Assembly: GCF_017876495.1 (NCBI RefSeq)
Contig: NZ_JAGIOB010000001.1
Location: forward strand, 372,001-436,000
Direction of reading: 5' to 3'
DNA from: Microlunatus capsulatus
GTDB taxonomy: Bacteria; Actinomycetota; Actinomycetes; Propionibacteriales; Propionibacteriaceae
Length of the DNA stretch: 64,000 nucleotides
Made by a program: the position numbers and the translations under genes. The notes under the pieces were generated by a model. That model was not told the DNA's origin and did no database searches. It was given only the letters and a program-made list of their open reading frames with translations. Positions 29,227 to 38,461 of the stretch are shown in pieces; within the stretch, counting starts at the first letter, position 1; every line of letters begins with the position of its first letter.

Positions 29227-31905
29227 TCAGCTCTGCACCACGTGGCCGACGGCGTGCTCGACGGCGGTGAGCGCCTCGCCGACGCGGCTGCCGTCGGTGC
29301 CGCCACCCTGGGCGACGTCGTCCTTGCCGCCCCCGCGACCCCCCAGCACCTCGCTGGCGGTGCGGACGAGGTCACCCGCCTTGAGCCCGCGGTCCCGCGC
29401 GCCCTGGGTGGTGACGACGACGACCGCCGGCTTCTCAGCGGTGCCGCCGACGACCGCGACCACGGCGGGCGTGTCCTGCACGCGGTTGCGGACCTCGAGG
29501 GCCAGCGTGCGCAGGTCGCCGCCGGCGACGCCCTCGGCGTGGTGCCCGATGTAGCCGACGCCCCACATGTCGTGCGCCTTGGCCGCGATGGTGCCCACCT
29601 CGGCCAGCACGTTGCGGCTCTTCAGCTCCGCGATCTGGCGCTCGGCGGTCTTCAGCTGCTCGACGAGGCGGTGCACCCGGTCGGTCAGCTGGTCCGGTTG
29701 GACCTTGAGCGCCTCGGTGAGGCCGGACACCAGCGCGCGCTCCCGCGCGAGGTAGCGGAACGCCTCGATGCCGACGAAGGCCTCGACGCGGCGAACCCCC
29801 GAGCCGACGGAGGACTCGGCGTTGAGGGTGACCAGCCCGATCTGGGAGGAGTGCTGCACGTGCGTGCCACCGCACAGCTCCCGCGACCAGCGGCCGCCCA
29901 TCTCGACGACGCGGACCTCCTCGCCGTAGGTCTCGCCGAACAGCGCCAGGGCGCCCAGCTCGCGCGCCTCCGCCAGGGACATGTAGTTGGCCCGGACGTT
30001 GAGGTCGAGCCGGATGGCCTGGTTGGCCGCCTCCTCGACGTCGGAGCGGAGGGCGGGGCTGAGCCCCGAGGGCCACGCGAAGTCGAGCCGGAGGTAGCCG
30101 GGCTTGTTGTACGAGCCGCTCTGCAGCGCCGTCGGGCCGAGCACCTGGCGCAGCGCCGCGTGCACGACGTGGGTGCCCGAGTGCGCCTGGCAGGCGCCGA
30201 GCCGCCACTCGCCGTCGACCTCGGCGGAGACGTCGACGCCGCTGCGCAGCTCGCCGTCGGCCACCCGGACCCGGTGCACGACCAGGCCCTTGACCGGGCG
30301 CTGGACGTCGACGACCTCGAGGGTCGCGCCGTCGGCCCGGATGAGGCCGGCGTCGGAGTCCTGGCCGCCGGACTCGGCGTAGAACGGGGTCTGCTCCAGC
30401 ACGACCTCGACGACGTCGCCCTCGCCCGCGCTCTCCACCAGGGCGCCGTCGCGGACGATGCCGCGCACCCGGGACTCGGTGACGAGCTCCTCGTAGCCGG
30501 TGAACGGCGTCAGGCCCAGCGCCCGGAGCTCGCGGTACACCTCGGTGCTCGCGGCGCCGGCCTTCTTCGACTTCGCGTCGGCCTTCGCGCGGTCGCGCTG
30601 CTCCTGCATCAGCCGGCGGAAGCCGTCGGCGTCGACGCTGAGGCCCTGCTCGGAGGCCATCTCCAGGGTGAGGTCGATGGGGAACCCGTAGGTGTCGTGC
30701 AGCTGGAACGCCCGCTCACCCGACAGCTGCGGCTGCTGCGCGGTCTTGGCGTCGGAGACGGCCAGGTCGAAGATCTGGGTGCCCGTCGTCAGGGTGCGGC
30801 GGAACGCGTCCTCCTCGCCGTAGGCGATGCCCGCGATGCGGTCGAAGTTCTCGACGACCTCGGGGTAGGCCGCGCCCATGGCGTCGCGGCTGACCGGCAG
30901 CAGCTCGGGCAGCACCGGGTCGTGCACGCCCAGCAGCCGCATGGAGCGCACGGTGCGGCGCAGCAGCCGGCGGAGCACGTAGCCGCGCGCCTCGTTGCCG
31001 GGGGTCACGCCGTCGGCGATGAGCATCAGGCTGGAGCGGATGTGGTCGGCGACCACCCGCATCCGGACGTCGTCCTGGCGGCCGTCGTCGCCGCCCCGGC
31101 CGTAACGCCGGCCGGACAGCTCGACCGCCCGCTGGATGACCGGGAAGACCTGGTCGATCTCGTAGAGGTTGTCGACGTCCTGCAGCAGCAGCGCGACGCG
31201 CTCCAGCCCCATGCCGGTGTCGATGTTCTTGCGCGGCAGGTCGCCGAGCGTGTCGAAGTCGTCCTTGGCCCGGACGGTCGACAGCTCCTCCTGCATGAAG
31301 ACGAGGTTCCAGATCTCCAGGAACCGGTCCTCGTCGACGACGGGACCGCCGTCGCGCCCGTAGGCGGGCCCGCGGTCGATGTAGATCTCGCTGCAGGGGC
31401 CGCCGGGGCCGGGGATGCCCATGTGCCAGTAGTTGTCGAGCAGGCCGCGGCGCTGGATCCGCTCGGCGGGCAGGCCGGCGATGTTGGCCCACAGCGCGGC
31501 CGCCTCGTCGTCGCTGTGCAGCACGGTGACCCAGACGCGCTCGGGGTCGAAGCCGAGCCCGCCCGCGTCCTGGCTGCCGGTGACGAGCTCCCAGGCGTAG
31601 CGGATGGCCTCGGCCTTGAAGTAGTCGCCGAAGGAGAAGTTGCCGTTCATCTGGAAGAACGTCCCGTGCCGGGTCGTCTTGCCGACCTCCTCGATGTCCA
31701 GCGTGCGGACGCACTTCTGGACGCTCGTGGCGCGGTCGAACGGCGCGGTCTCGGCCCCGGTGAAGTAGGGCTTGAAGGGCACCATGCCGGCGTTGACGAA
31801 CAGCAGGGTGGGGTCGTTGTAGAGCAGGGGCGCGGACGGCACCACCTCGTGACCTCGCGTGGCGAAGTAGTCGAGGAAGCGGCGCCGGATCTCGGCGGTG
31901 TTCAT
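29227..31905 (-). CDS. alaS: Alanyl-tRNA synthetase
   Basis: An 892-residue class II synthetase. The catalytic domain contains PFKPYFTGAE and HGTFFQMNGNFSFGDYFK. The editing domain has the zinc ligands in HSGTHVVH and CGGTHVQH. The C-terminal DHHA1/oligomerisation region ends with a Gly-rich loop (GGRGGGKDDVAQGGG). Editing motifs are intact, so mischarged Ser/Gly-tRNA clearance is expected. ATG 31905 has GAGGACC upstream. Confidence 0.97.
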   Translation of the reverse strand: MNTAEIRRRFLDYFATRGHEVVPSAPLLYNDPTLLFVNAGMVPFKPYFTGAETAPFDRATSVQKCVRTLDIEEVGKTTRHGTFFQMNGNFSFGDYFKAEAIRYAWELVTGSQDAGGLGFDPERVWVTVLHSDDEAAALWANIAGLPAERIQRRGLLDNYWHMGIPGPGGPCSEIYIDRGPAYGRDGGPVVDEDRFLEIWNLVFMQEELSTVRAKDDFDTLGDLPRKNIDTGMGLERVALLLQDVDNLYEIDQVFPVIQRAVELSGRRYGRGGDDGRQDDVRMRVVADHIRSSLMLIADGVTPGNEARGYVLRRLLRRTVRSMRLLGVHDPVLPELLPVSRDAMGAAYPEVVENFDRIAGIAYGEEDAFRRTLTTGTQIFDLAVSDAKTAQQPQLSGERAFQLHDTYGFPIDLTLEMASEQGLSVDADGFRRLMQEQRDRAKADAKSKKAGAASTEVYRELRALGLTPFTGYEELVTESRVRGIVRDGALVESAGEGDVVEVVLEQTPFYAESGGQDSDAGLIRADGATLEVVDVQRPVKGLVVHRVRVADGELRSGVDVSAEVDGEWRLGACQAHSGTHVVHAALRQVLGPTALQSGSYNKPGYLRLDFAWPSGLSPALRSDVEEAANQAIRLDLNVRANYMSLAEARELGALALFGETYGEEVRVVEMGGRWSRELCGGTHVQHSSQIGLVTLNAESSVGSGVRRVEAFVGIEAFRYLARERALVSGLTEALKVQPDQLTDRVHRLVEQLKTAERQIAELKSRNVLAEVGTIAAKAHDMWGVGYIGHHAEGVAGGDLRTLALEVRNRVQDTPAVVAVVGGTAEKPAVVVVTTQGARDRGLKAGDLVRTASEVLGGRGGGKDDVAQGGGTDGSRVGEALTAVEHAVGHVVQS

Positions 31906-31941
31906 GGAGAGGTCCTCACGAAGTTCGGGTCGAGCCGGGGG

Positions 31942-32175
31942 TCACTCGGGCGCGGGCAGGCCGAGCGTGTCGCGGAGCTCCGCCTCGCGCTCGGCCATGG
32001 CGGCTCGGGCCCGGTCGACGAAGCCGCGCGCGGAGTCGGCCAGCTCGACGGCCGAGCCGGTCGCCCGCTGACCCAGGGCCTGCGGGGTGGCCTGCCGCAG
32101 CGACGCCCGCACCTTGCTGTAGCCGTAGACGGCCACCCCGGCGCCGAGGGCGAACCAGAGCACCCGGCCCATCAC
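31942..32175 (-). CDS. Small membrane-associated protein (DUF6167-like)
   Basis: A 77-residue protein with one N-terminal hydrophobic helix (GRVLWFALGAGVAVYGYSKV) and a charged amphipathic C-terminal helix. It resembles the small DUF6167 proteins found next to DUF948 and alaS genes in actinobacteria. The start shares ATGA with the upstream DUF948 stop, so the pair is coupled. Function unknown; an envelope-associated role is only inferred from topology. Confidence 0.75.
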   Translation of the reverse strand: MMGRVLWFALGAGVAVYGYSKVRASLRQATPQALGQRATGSAVELADSARGFVDRARAAMAEREAELRDTLGLPAPE

Positions 32176-32576
32176 GCGCTCGCCCGCTTGGCGGCGCGCT
32201 TCGCCGAGCCGCCGCTTCCCTTGAGGGCCGTCCGGACGCCGTAGGTCAGCGCGGCGGTCTTCACCAGCGGGCCGCCCAGGGTCGCGGAGAACAGGGTGGT
32301 GAGCTTGGCCGCGTTGTCGGTGACCACCGTGGCGTTCCGGCTGACCGTGGCCACGTCGGTGGTGACGACGCCGAGCTTCTCGATCTCGGCGTTGGTGGCC
32401 CGGACCGTGCCCTGCAGCTCGGTGAGGATCGGCACCGACTCGTGGCCGAGGTCGCGCACCGCCAGCCGCACCTCCTCGAGCACCCGTCCGAGCTTGAGCA
32501 GCGGGACGGCCGCGAGGGCGACCAGGGCGACGAAGGCAATGGCGGCGATCAAGCCGGCGATCGCTCCTACGGTCAT
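32172..32576 (-). CDS. DUF948 family membrane protein
   Basis: A 134-residue protein with an N-terminal transmembrane helix (GAIAGLIAAIAFVALVALAA) followed by a long heptad-rich helix (about 30-100) typical of DUF948. ATG 32576 has a strong GGAGGAAG upstream; the longer open frame lacks one. It is the first gene of a two-gene unit just upstream of alaS, with a likely -10 at 32680-32675. Function unknown. Confidence 0.82.
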   Translation of the reverse strand: MTVGAIAGLIAAIAFVALVALAAVPLLKLGRVLEEVRLAVRDLGHESVPILTELQGTVRATNAEIEKLGVVTTDVATVSRNATVVTDNAAKLTTLFSATLGGPLVKTAALTYGVRTALKGSGGSAKRAAKRASA

Positions 32577-32644
32577 GGGGGTCTTCCTCCGGTGCTGGTG
32601 CAGCGTGACGTGGCTGCGGTGTGCGGGCCGCCGGGGGCGGCGTC

Positions 32645-32680
32645 GACCGGCGGCGGGGCCGCCGGTCCGCGGAAACCCTA
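32645..32680 (-). promoter_or_regulatory. Promoter and leader hairpin of the DUF948 unit
   Basis: TAGGGT (32680-32675, minus strand) is a likely -10. The predicted start near 32668 is followed at once by a perfect 10-bp hairpin, GACCGGCGGC/GCCGCCGGTC with a 3-base loop (32645-32667). The leader before the ATG would be about 92 bases. Confidence 0.4.
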
Positions 32681-32772
32681 TCGCGCCCGTGCCCCCCGTC
32701 GCGTGCTCACATCGGCGGCCCCGGCGCCGCACCGGGAGCACGGGCCGGGCGGGGCTCTGCGAGGCTGGGCCG

Positions 32773-33282
32773 GTGAGCGAGCCCGAGCGGACCCCGGACG
32801 GGCGCTACCTCGTGGTGGGCGGTCGGCGCTGGCGGGCCAGCGACCCCGGCATCCCCGACCCCCTGCGGACCGAGCTGGTCGCCGAGCTGATGGCCGCCCG
32901 GCGGGCGGTGAAGGACGCCGCCGGCGAGGAGGTGGCCACGGCCGCCGCCCGGCGCCGGGTGCAGGACGCCAAGGTGGCGCTGGGCGAGCGCGGCGAGGCG
33001 TGGTGGGAGCCGGGCACCGAGGAGGGTCGCCGGGAGCGTCTGGCGTCCGCGGTGCGGTCGCTGCTGCGGCACCGGAAGCCCGAGTCGACGATCTGCCCCA
33101 GCGACGCCGCGCGCGTCACCGGTGGCGAGGGCTGGCGGGAGCTGATGGACGCGGCCCGCGACGTCGCGGCCGCGCTGGCCGCCGACGGCGTCGTCGAGGT
33201 GCGCCAGCACGGGGAGCGGGTGGACCCCGCGACGGCGACCGGGGCGCTCCGGCTGGCCCGCGGCCCGGACTGGTCGGGCTAG
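32773..33282 (+). CDS. DUF3253 domain protein
   Basis: A 169-residue soluble protein. The N-terminal part has [20 protein letters not shown], a short module seen in actinobacterial proteins often mislabelled as transport related. The C-terminal 80 residues match DUF3253: [19 protein letters not shown] then [19 protein letters not shown], a winged-helix-like pattern. GTG 32773 is chosen from protein composition; the open frame upstream is a shadow. Its stop overlaps the rarA stop in a CTAG tail-to-tail arrangement. Function unknown. Confidence 0.75.
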   Translation: MSEPERTPDGRYLVVGGRRWRASDPGIPDPLRTELVAELMAARRAVKDAAGEEVATAAARRRVQDAKVALGERGEAWWEPGTEEGRRERLASAVRSLLRHRKPESTICPSDAARVTGGEGWRELMDAARDVAAALAADGVVEVRQHGERVDPATATGALRLARGPDWSG

Positions 33283-34673
33283 CGGCGGTCCGGCTGGCGG
33301 GCGGGCGGGTCTGCGCGTCCGAGCAGCTGCTCGATCCGGGCCAGCCGGGCCGCCAGCGCGGCCTCGGCGCCGTGGTCCGTCGGGCTGTAGTAGCGGGCGC
33401 CGGCCAGCTCGTCGGGCAGGTAGGGCTGGGCCGCGATGCCGTGCGGTGCGTCGTGGGCGTAGACGTAGCCCTGGCCGTGGCCGATCTTCTTCGCCCCGGC
33501 GTAGTGCGCGTCGCGCAGGTGGGCCGGCACCAGGCCGATCTTCCCGGCGCCGACGTCGGCCAGGGCCGCGTCGATGGCGGTGATGACCGCTTTCGACTTG
33601 GGCGCGAGCGCCAGGGCGATGACCGCCTGGGCGAGGTTGATCCGGCCCTCCGGCATCCCGATGAAGGCGACGGCGTCCGCGGCGGCGACGGCGGTCTGCA
33701 GGGCGCCGGGGTCGGCCATCCCGATGTCCTCCGAGGCCAGCACCACCAGCCGGCGGGCGATGAACCGCGGGTCCTCCCCGGCGGCGATCATCCGGGCCAG
33801 GTAGTGCAGGGCGGCCTGGACGTCGGAGCCGCGGATCGACTTGATGAAGGCGCTGATGACGTCGTAGTGCTGGTCGCCGTCGCGGTCGTAGCGGATGGCC
33901 GCCTTGTCGACGGCCCGGGCCACGGCGTCGTCGTCGATCTGCGCGTCGCCGACCGCCTCGGCGCCGGCCGCGGCCTCCTCGAGGTAGGTGAGGGCGCGGC
34001 GGGCGTCACCGCCGGCCAGCCGCAGCAGCGTCTGGCGGGCCGGCTCGGTGAGCTCGTAGGGCAGCCCGTCCGCGGTCCGCAGACCCCGCTCCTCGCTCAG
34101 CGCGCGGTCGAGCAGGGCGCTGACGTCGTCGTCGGTGAGCGGCTTCAGCGTCAGCAGCAGCGAGCGCGACAGCAGCGGGGAGATCACCGAGAAGCTGGGG
34201 TTCTCCGTCGTCGCGGCGACCAGGGTGACCAGCCGGTTCTCGACCGCCGGCAGCAGCACGTCCTGCTGGGTCTTGGAGAAGCGGTGCACCTCGTCGACGA
34301 ACAGGACGGTCTCCTGGCCGACGCGCAGGTCGCGGCGGGCCTGGTCGAGCACCGCCCGGACCTCCTTGACGCCCGCCGTGACGGCGCTGACCTCGACGAA
34401 GCGGCGCCGGGTGCTCTGCGACACGACGGAGGCGATGGTCGTCTTGCCGACGCCGGGCGGGCCCCACAGGAAGACCGACATCGCCTCGCCGGCGGCGAGC
34501 CGGCGCAGCGGGGAGCCCGGGCCGAGCAGGTGGCCCTGACCGACGATCTCGTCGACGGTGCGCGGACGCATCCGGACCGCGAGCGGGAGGTGGCTGCCGG
34601 CGGCGTCGCCGAGGCTGCCGCTGGGGGCCGGTCCGCCGGCCGCACCGCCGCCCCCGAAGAGGTCCTCGCTCAC
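33279..34673 (-). CDS. rarA: Replication-associated recombination ATPase RarA/MgsA
   Basis: A 464-residue AAA+ ATPase of the RarA/Mgs1/WRNIP1 family, a clamp-loader relative acting at stalled forks. Walker A is [10 protein letters not shown], Walker [11 protein letters not shown], sensor 1 AATTENPSF and an Arg finger lies in SPLLSRS. The C-terminal tetramerisation domain includes [11 protein letters not shown] Gly/Ala-rich N-terminal 30 residues precede the core. GTG 34673 lacks a clear ribosome-binding site; its leader contains an 18-bp tandem repeat. Confidence 0.93.
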   Translation of the reverse strand: MSEDLFGGGGAAGGPAPSGSLGDAAGSHLPLAVRMRPRTVDEIVGQGHLLGPGSPLRRLAAGEAMSVFLWGPPGVGKTTIASVVSQSTRRRFVEVSAVTAGVKEVRAVLDQARRDLRVGQETVLFVDEVHRFSKTQQDVLLPAVENRLVTLVAATTENPSFSVISPLLSRSLLLTLKPLTDDDVSALLDRALSEERGLRTADGLPYELTEPARQTLLRLAGGDARRALTYLEEAAAGAEAVGDAQIDDDAVARAVDKAAIRYDRDGDQHYDVISAFIKSIRGSDVQAALHYLARMIAAGEDPRFIARRLVVLASEDIGMADPGALQTAVAAADAVAFIGMPEGRINLAQAVIALALAPKSKAVITAIDAALADVGAGKIGLVPAHLRDAHYAGAKKIGHGQGYVYAHDAPHGIAAQPYLPDELAGARYYSPTDHGAEAALAARLARIEQLLGRADPPARQPDRR

Positions 34674-34683
34674 CGGCGCCGCG

Positions 34684-34724
34684 CTCGATCCACGACCAGC
34701 ACTCGATCCACGACCAGCACTGTA
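34684..34724 (-). repeat. 18-bp tandem repeat in the rarA leader
   Basis: Two exact adjacent copies of CTCGATCCACGACCAGCA (34684-34701 and 34702-34719). Minus-strand TACAGT (34724-34719), overlapping the edge, is a possible -10 that would place the repeats in the 5' untranslated region. A recent duplication is the simplest explanation. Confidence 0.6.
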
Positions 34725-34784
34725 GTGGCCCCGGGCGGACCCGCCGGCTCGCGCAGGCTCGGCGGCCGCCGGTGGCGGGTCAGC

Positions 34785-35201
34785 TCAGAACGGCTCCAGC
34801 GCCTCGCGGACGGCCGCCTCGGAGCGGTGCGGGCCGACGTCGGAGCGCCAGCGGGGACCGCTGCTGCGCTCGTTGCGGAGGCGGCGGCGCTCCACCTCGG
34901 TGCAGCCGCCGAAGATGCCGAACTCGGGGCCGACGTCCAGCGACCACTCCAGGCAGTCCTGGCGCACCGGGCAGCGAGCGCAGACGGCCTTGGCCGCCTC
35001 GACCTGCTGCTGGGCGGCGGCGCCGACGCTGCTGATCGGGAAGAAGAGGTTGAGGTCCTCGCGGGCGCAGGCCGCCGACTCGCGCCAGTCGGGGACCTCC
35101 TCCTCACCGGGGGCGGCGCGGCGCTTGACCGTGACGCGGGTGGAGGGGGCCGACGCGGTGTCCCGCACGACGCGGAGACGGGAGACGGGAGGTGCAGACA
35201 T
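34785..35201 (-). CDS. WhiB-family iron-sulfur transcription factor
   Basis: A 138-residue WhiB-like protein. The four cluster-binding cysteines are in ACARED, then VCARC and DCLEW. The turn motif reads FGIFGGCTE in place of the common GVWGG, and is followed by the basic RRRLRNE. A long N-terminal extension (about 40 residues, basic) precedes the first Cys. ATG 35201 lacks a clear SD. A GTGCCG-N18-CGGCAC inverted repeat lies just upstream (35206-35235) and could be a regulatory site. Which Wbl class it belongs to cannot be decided here. Confidence 0.88.
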   Translation of the reverse strand: MSAPPVSRLRVVRDTASAPSTRVTVKRRAAPGEEEVPDWRESAACAREDLNLFFPISSVGAAAQQQVEAAKAVCARCPVRQDCLEWSLDVGPEFGIFGGCTEVERRRLRNERSSGPRWRSDVGPHRSEAAVREALEPF

Positions 35202-35335
35202 GGGGGTGCCGTCCTGTAGTGAAGGAATGCGGCACTCTTCTCGACCACGTCTTGCTCTGCCCTGAGCCAAGCAGACCGGCTCCGCGAGCGCAAGCCCGGG
35301 GTCCGCACGGCCTGCGGCGGGGACGGCCGGGTGGC

Positions 35336-35366
35336 CCCGGGGGCGGTCGGCGCGACCGCCCCCGGG
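35336..35366 (-). terminator. aspS terminator hairpin
   Basis: A perfect 13-bp stem CCCGGGGGCGGTC/GACCGCCCCCGGG with a 5-base loop, beginning six bases after the aspS stop codon. No U run, but the position and strength support termination of aspS before whiB. Confidence 0.7.
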
Positions 35367-35372
35367 AGCCGG

Positions 35373-37172
35373 TCAGCCCTGGGCGGCGGCGGCGGCCGCG
35401 GCGGGCACGGCCGGGGCGTCCACCCCGGCCTCCTTGCGCTGCTGGGCCGTGATCGGCGCCGGCGCGTCGGTCAGCGGGTCGACCCCGCCGCCCGACTTCG
35501 GGAAGGCGATGACGTCGCGGATCGAGTCCATGCCCGAGAGCAGGGCGCAGATCCGGTCCCAGCCGAAGGCGATCCCGCCGTGCGGCGGAGCCCCGAAGCT
35601 GAAGGCGTCGAGCAGGAAGCCGAACTTCTCCTGCGCCTCCTCGGCCGAGAGGCCCATCACCGCGAACACCCGCTCCTGGATGTCGCGGCGGTGGATGCGG
35701 ATGGAGCCGCCGCCGATCTCGTTGCCGTTGCAGACGATGTCGTAGGCGTAGGCCAGCGCGTGGCCCGGGTCGGTGTCGAAGGTCTCCAGCGACTCCGGCT
35801 TGGGCGAGGTGAAGGCGTGGTGCACCGCGGTCCAGGCGCCGCTGCCGACGGCGACGTCACCCGCGGCGACGGCCTGGCTGGCCGGCTCGAACAGCGGCGC
35901 GTCGACGACCCAGCCGAACGCCCAGGCGCTGGTGTCGACCAGCCCGACCCGGTGGCCGATCTCGAGCCGGGTGGCGCCGAGCAGCGACTGGGCCTGGGAC
36001 CGGGCGCCGGCGGCGAAGAACACGCAGTCCCCCGGCCGGGCGCCGACCTGCGCGGCCAGGCCGGCCCGCTCGCCCTCGGACAGGTTCTTGGCGACAGGAC
36101 CGCCCAGCTCGCCGTCCTCGCCGACGAGCACGTAGGCCAGCCCGCGGTGGCCGCGCTGCTTGGCGAACTCCTGCCAGGCGTCCAGCTGCTTGCGGGGCTG
36201 CGAGGCACCACCGGGCATCACCACGGCGCCGACGTACTCGGCCTGGAAGACGCGGAAGGGCGTCTCGGCGAAGTACCCGGTCACCTCGGTGATCTCGTTG
36301 CCGAAGCGCAGGTCGGGCTTGTCCGAGCCGTAGCGCGCCATGGCGTCGGCGTAGGTGATCCGCGGGAACGGCGCGTGCAGCTCGACCCCGATGAGGGCCC
36401 AGATGCGCGTCAGCAGCTCCTCGCTCAGCTCGATGATGTCGTCCTGGTCGACGAAGCTCATCTCGACGTCGAGCTGGGTGAACTCGGGCTGCCGGTCGGC
36501 GCGGAAGTCCTCGTCGCGGTAGCAGCGCGCGATCTGGAAGTAGCGCTCCATGCCCGCGACCATCAGCAGCTGCTTGAACAGCTGCGGGCTCTGCGGCAGG
36601 GCGTACCAGGAGCCGGGCTTGAGCCGCGCCGGGACGAGGAAGTCGCGCGCGCCCTCCGGCGTCGAGCGCGTCAGGGTGGGCGTCTCGATCTCGACGAACG
36701 ACCGGTCGGCGAGGGTGTTGCGGGCGACCCGGTTCACCTCGCTGCGCAGCCGCAGGGCCGCCGCCTGAGCGGGCCGGCGCAGGTCGAGGTAGCGGTACTT
36801 GAGGCGGGCCTCCTCCCCGACGGTGACCCGCTCGTCGATCTGGAACGGCAGCGGCGCGGCGGTGCTGAGCACCTCGAGCTCGCTGGTGACGACCTCGACG
36901 GCGCCGGTGGGCAGGTCCGGGTTCGCGTTGCCCTCGGGCCGCAGCGAGACCTCGCCGACGACCTTGATGCAGTACTCGTTGCGGAGGTCGTGCGCGCCGG
37001 AGGCCTCCAGCGTCTCGTCCCGCACCACCACCTGGACGACCCCGGTGGCGTCGCGCACGTCGAGGAAGGCCACCCCTCCGTGGTCTCGGCGGCGGGCGAC
37101 CCAGCCGGCCAGGGTGACGGTGGTTCCAGCGTGCTCGGCCCCGAGGGTGCCGGCGCCGTGGGTGCGGATCAC
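35373..37172 (-). CDS. aspS: Aspartyl-tRNA synthetase
   Basis: A 599-residue class IIb synthetase of the bacterial type. An N-terminal OB fold ([19 protein letters not shown]) is followed by the catalytic core with [18 protein letters not shown], motif 2 in [19 protein letters not shown] and motif 3 in GIAFGWDRI. The GAD insertion domain lies in the middle (about 290-420). An Ala-rich tail of about 10 residues ends the protein. GTG 37172 has GGAAGGAAG upstream. Whether it is discriminating or also charges tRNA-Asn is not visible. Confidence 0.96.
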   Translation of the reverse strand: MIRTHGAGTLGAEHAGTTVTLAGWVARRRDHGGVAFLDVRDATGVVQVVVRDETLEASGAHDLRNEYCIKVVGEVSLRPEGNANPDLPTGAVEVVTSELEVLSTAAPLPFQIDERVTVGEEARLKYRYLDLRRPAQAAALRLRSEVNRVARNTLADRSFVEIETPTLTRSTPEGARDFLVPARLKPGSWYALPQSPQLFKQLLMVAGMERYFQIARCYRDEDFRADRQPEFTQLDVEMSFVDQDDIIELSEELLTRIWALIGVELHAPFPRITYADAMARYGSDKPDLRFGNEITEVTGYFAETPFRVFQAEYVGAVVMPGGASQPRKQLDAWQEFAKQRGHRGLAYVLVGEDGELGGPVAKNLSEGERAGLAAQVGARPGDCVFFAAGARSQAQSLLGATRLEIGHRVGLVDTSAWAFGWVVDAPLFEPASQAVAAGDVAVGSGAWTAVHHAFTSPKPESLETFDTDPGHALAYAYDIVCNGNEIGGGSIRIHRRDIQERVFAVMGLSAEEAQEKFGFLLDAFSFGAPPHGGIAFGWDRICALLSGMDSIRDVIAFPKSGGGVDPLTDAPAPITAQQRKEAGVDAPAVPAAAAAAAQG

Positions 37173-37214
37173 AGACTGCTTCCTTCCAACAAACTTCTCC
37201 GTGGACAGCTCCCG

Positions 37215-37220
37215 ATCCTA
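37215..37220 (-). promoter_or_regulatory. Likely -10 of aspS
   Basis: Minus-strand TAGGAT, with a predicted start near 37208 and a leader of about 36 bases carrying the GGAAGGAAG ribosome-binding site. Confidence 0.4.
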
Positions 37221-37310
37221 CGGCGAGCGGGCCGGGGTGCCCGACGGGTTTGCGGACGGCTGTGCGGCACCCCCCTCGCCCCGGTGACGCCGGCGGGGCA
37301 CGATGACGGC

Positions 37311-37916
37311 ATGAACCGCGTCGGCGCCCGCGCGGCGGGCCTGCTGGCCGCGCTGCTGCTGGCGCTGCTCGGGGCCTGGGTGTCCCCCGCCGCCGCCTCC
37401 GCCTGCGACTGCGCCGGGATCAGCCCGCTCCGGGCGCTGCGGCAGGCCGACGTCGTCTTCCGCGGGGTGGTGACGGCCACCGACGAGGTCGGGCGCGGGG
37501 CCGACGCCCGCACCGACGTGCGCTTCCGGGTCGACACCGTGTGGAAGGGCACCGCCTTCGCCGACCAGGTGGTGGCGACCCCGCAGGACCCCGCCGGCTG
37601 CGGCCTGGAGCCGGCGCCCGGCTCGACCTGGGTGGTGTTCGCCCGGTCCGGGGTCGAGGGCCGGGGTGACGACGCCGTCGCCCGGCTCGTCACCACCCTG
37701 TGCAGCGGGAACCTCGCCACCGGGACGGCGCCGCCCGCCCTGGGTCCGGGCCAGATCCCGCGGCCGGGCAGCTCCGACCGGGCGGAGCGTGCGACCCGCA
37801 CCGACCGGACGCTGAGCCGCTGGCTGCGGGTGGCCGGGATCGCGGGCGCCGGGCTGCTCGTCGTCGCCGGGGCCGGCCTCGTCGTCCTCTGGCGCCCCGG
37901 CCGGCCGCGCCGGTGA
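37311..37916 (+). CDS. Exported TIMP-like protein 1, C-terminally anchored
   Basis: A 201-residue exported protein. The signal peptide ends at SPAAASA and the mature N-terminus would be CDCAG, resembling the CxC start of TIMP-like (tissue inhibitor of metalloproteinase) OB folds. The core has ADVVFRGVVTATDEV, RVDTVWKG and CGLEP, with an even number of Cys available for disulfides. A second hydrophobic helix at about 170-190 (IAGAGLLVVAGAGLVVLW) and a basic tail suggest membrane anchoring. The stop overlaps the next, paralogous gene. No metalloprotease target can be named. Confidence 0.8.
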   Translation: MNRVGARAAGLLAALLLALLGAWVSPAAASACDCAGISPLRALRQADVVFRGVVTATDEVGRGADARTDVRFRVDTVWKGTAFADQVVATPQDPAGCGLEPAPGSTWVVFARSGVEGRGDDAVARLVTTLCSGNLATGTAPPALGPGQIPRPGSSDRAERATRTDRTLSRWLRVAGIAGAGLLVVAGAGLVVLWRPGRPRR

Positions 37917-38461
37917 CCGCCGCGCGCCGGACCCGCGTCCGGGCCGTCCTGCTGGCGCTGCTGCTCGCCGTCCTGGGATCGGCCGCGCTGGCCCCGCCCG
38001 CGTCGGCCTGCAGCTGCGTGACGAGCGCCGAGGACCCGGCGCTGTTCGACCGGGCCGCCGTGGTCTTCCGGGGCTCGGTGGTCGACGACCGCAGCCGCGG
38101 CCAGACCCGGACGCTGACCTTCGCGGTGGAGCGGGTCTACAAGGGTGCGGCGACGAGCCTGCAGCAGGTCCGGACGCCCGTGGAGCCCGCGACCTGCGGC
38201 CTGGAGGTCACCGGCACCGGCCCCTTCCTCGTGCAGGCTCGGGACGGCGCTCGGGGGCTGGTGGCCGACCTCTGCGGCGGGACGCGGCCGACCGTCCGCT
38301 CGGCGGGAGGTGAGACCGGCTACCCCCCGATGCCCGGCGGCGGGCCGCCCGCCGACGGCTGGGGAGCCGGACCGGCCGCGGCGGCGGCGCTGCTCGTGGC
38401 CCTGGCCGCGCTGGGGGCCGTGGCCCTGCTGCACCGGCGCTCAGGCCGGTCGGAAGGCTGA
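37913..38461 (+). CDS. Exported TIMP-like protein 2, C-terminally anchored
   Basis: A 182-residue paralogue of the preceding gene: signal peptide ending at PPASA, mature CSCVTSAEDPALFDRA, then AAVVFRGSVVDD, AVERVYKG and CGLEV in the same order, and a C-terminal transmembrane helix (AAAAALLVALAALGAVALL). GTG 37913 overlaps the upstream TGA (GTGA), so the pair is coupled and arose by tandem duplication. The 3' end overlaps the convergent DUF2252 gene by 21 bases. Confidence 0.8.
   Translation: MTAARRTRVRAVLLALLLAVLGSAALAPPASACSCVTSAEDPALFDRAAVVFRGSVVDDRSRGQTRTLTFAVERVYKGAATSLQQVRTPVEPATCGLEVTGTGPFLVQARDGARGLVADLCGGTRPTVRSAGGETGYPPMPGGGPPADGWGAGPAAAAALLVALAALGAVALLHRRSGRSEG

Noticed and set aside
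29242-32244. 1000-codon plus-strand frame opposite alaS
   Set aside because: Same antisense-shadow composition; alaS on the other strand is complete.
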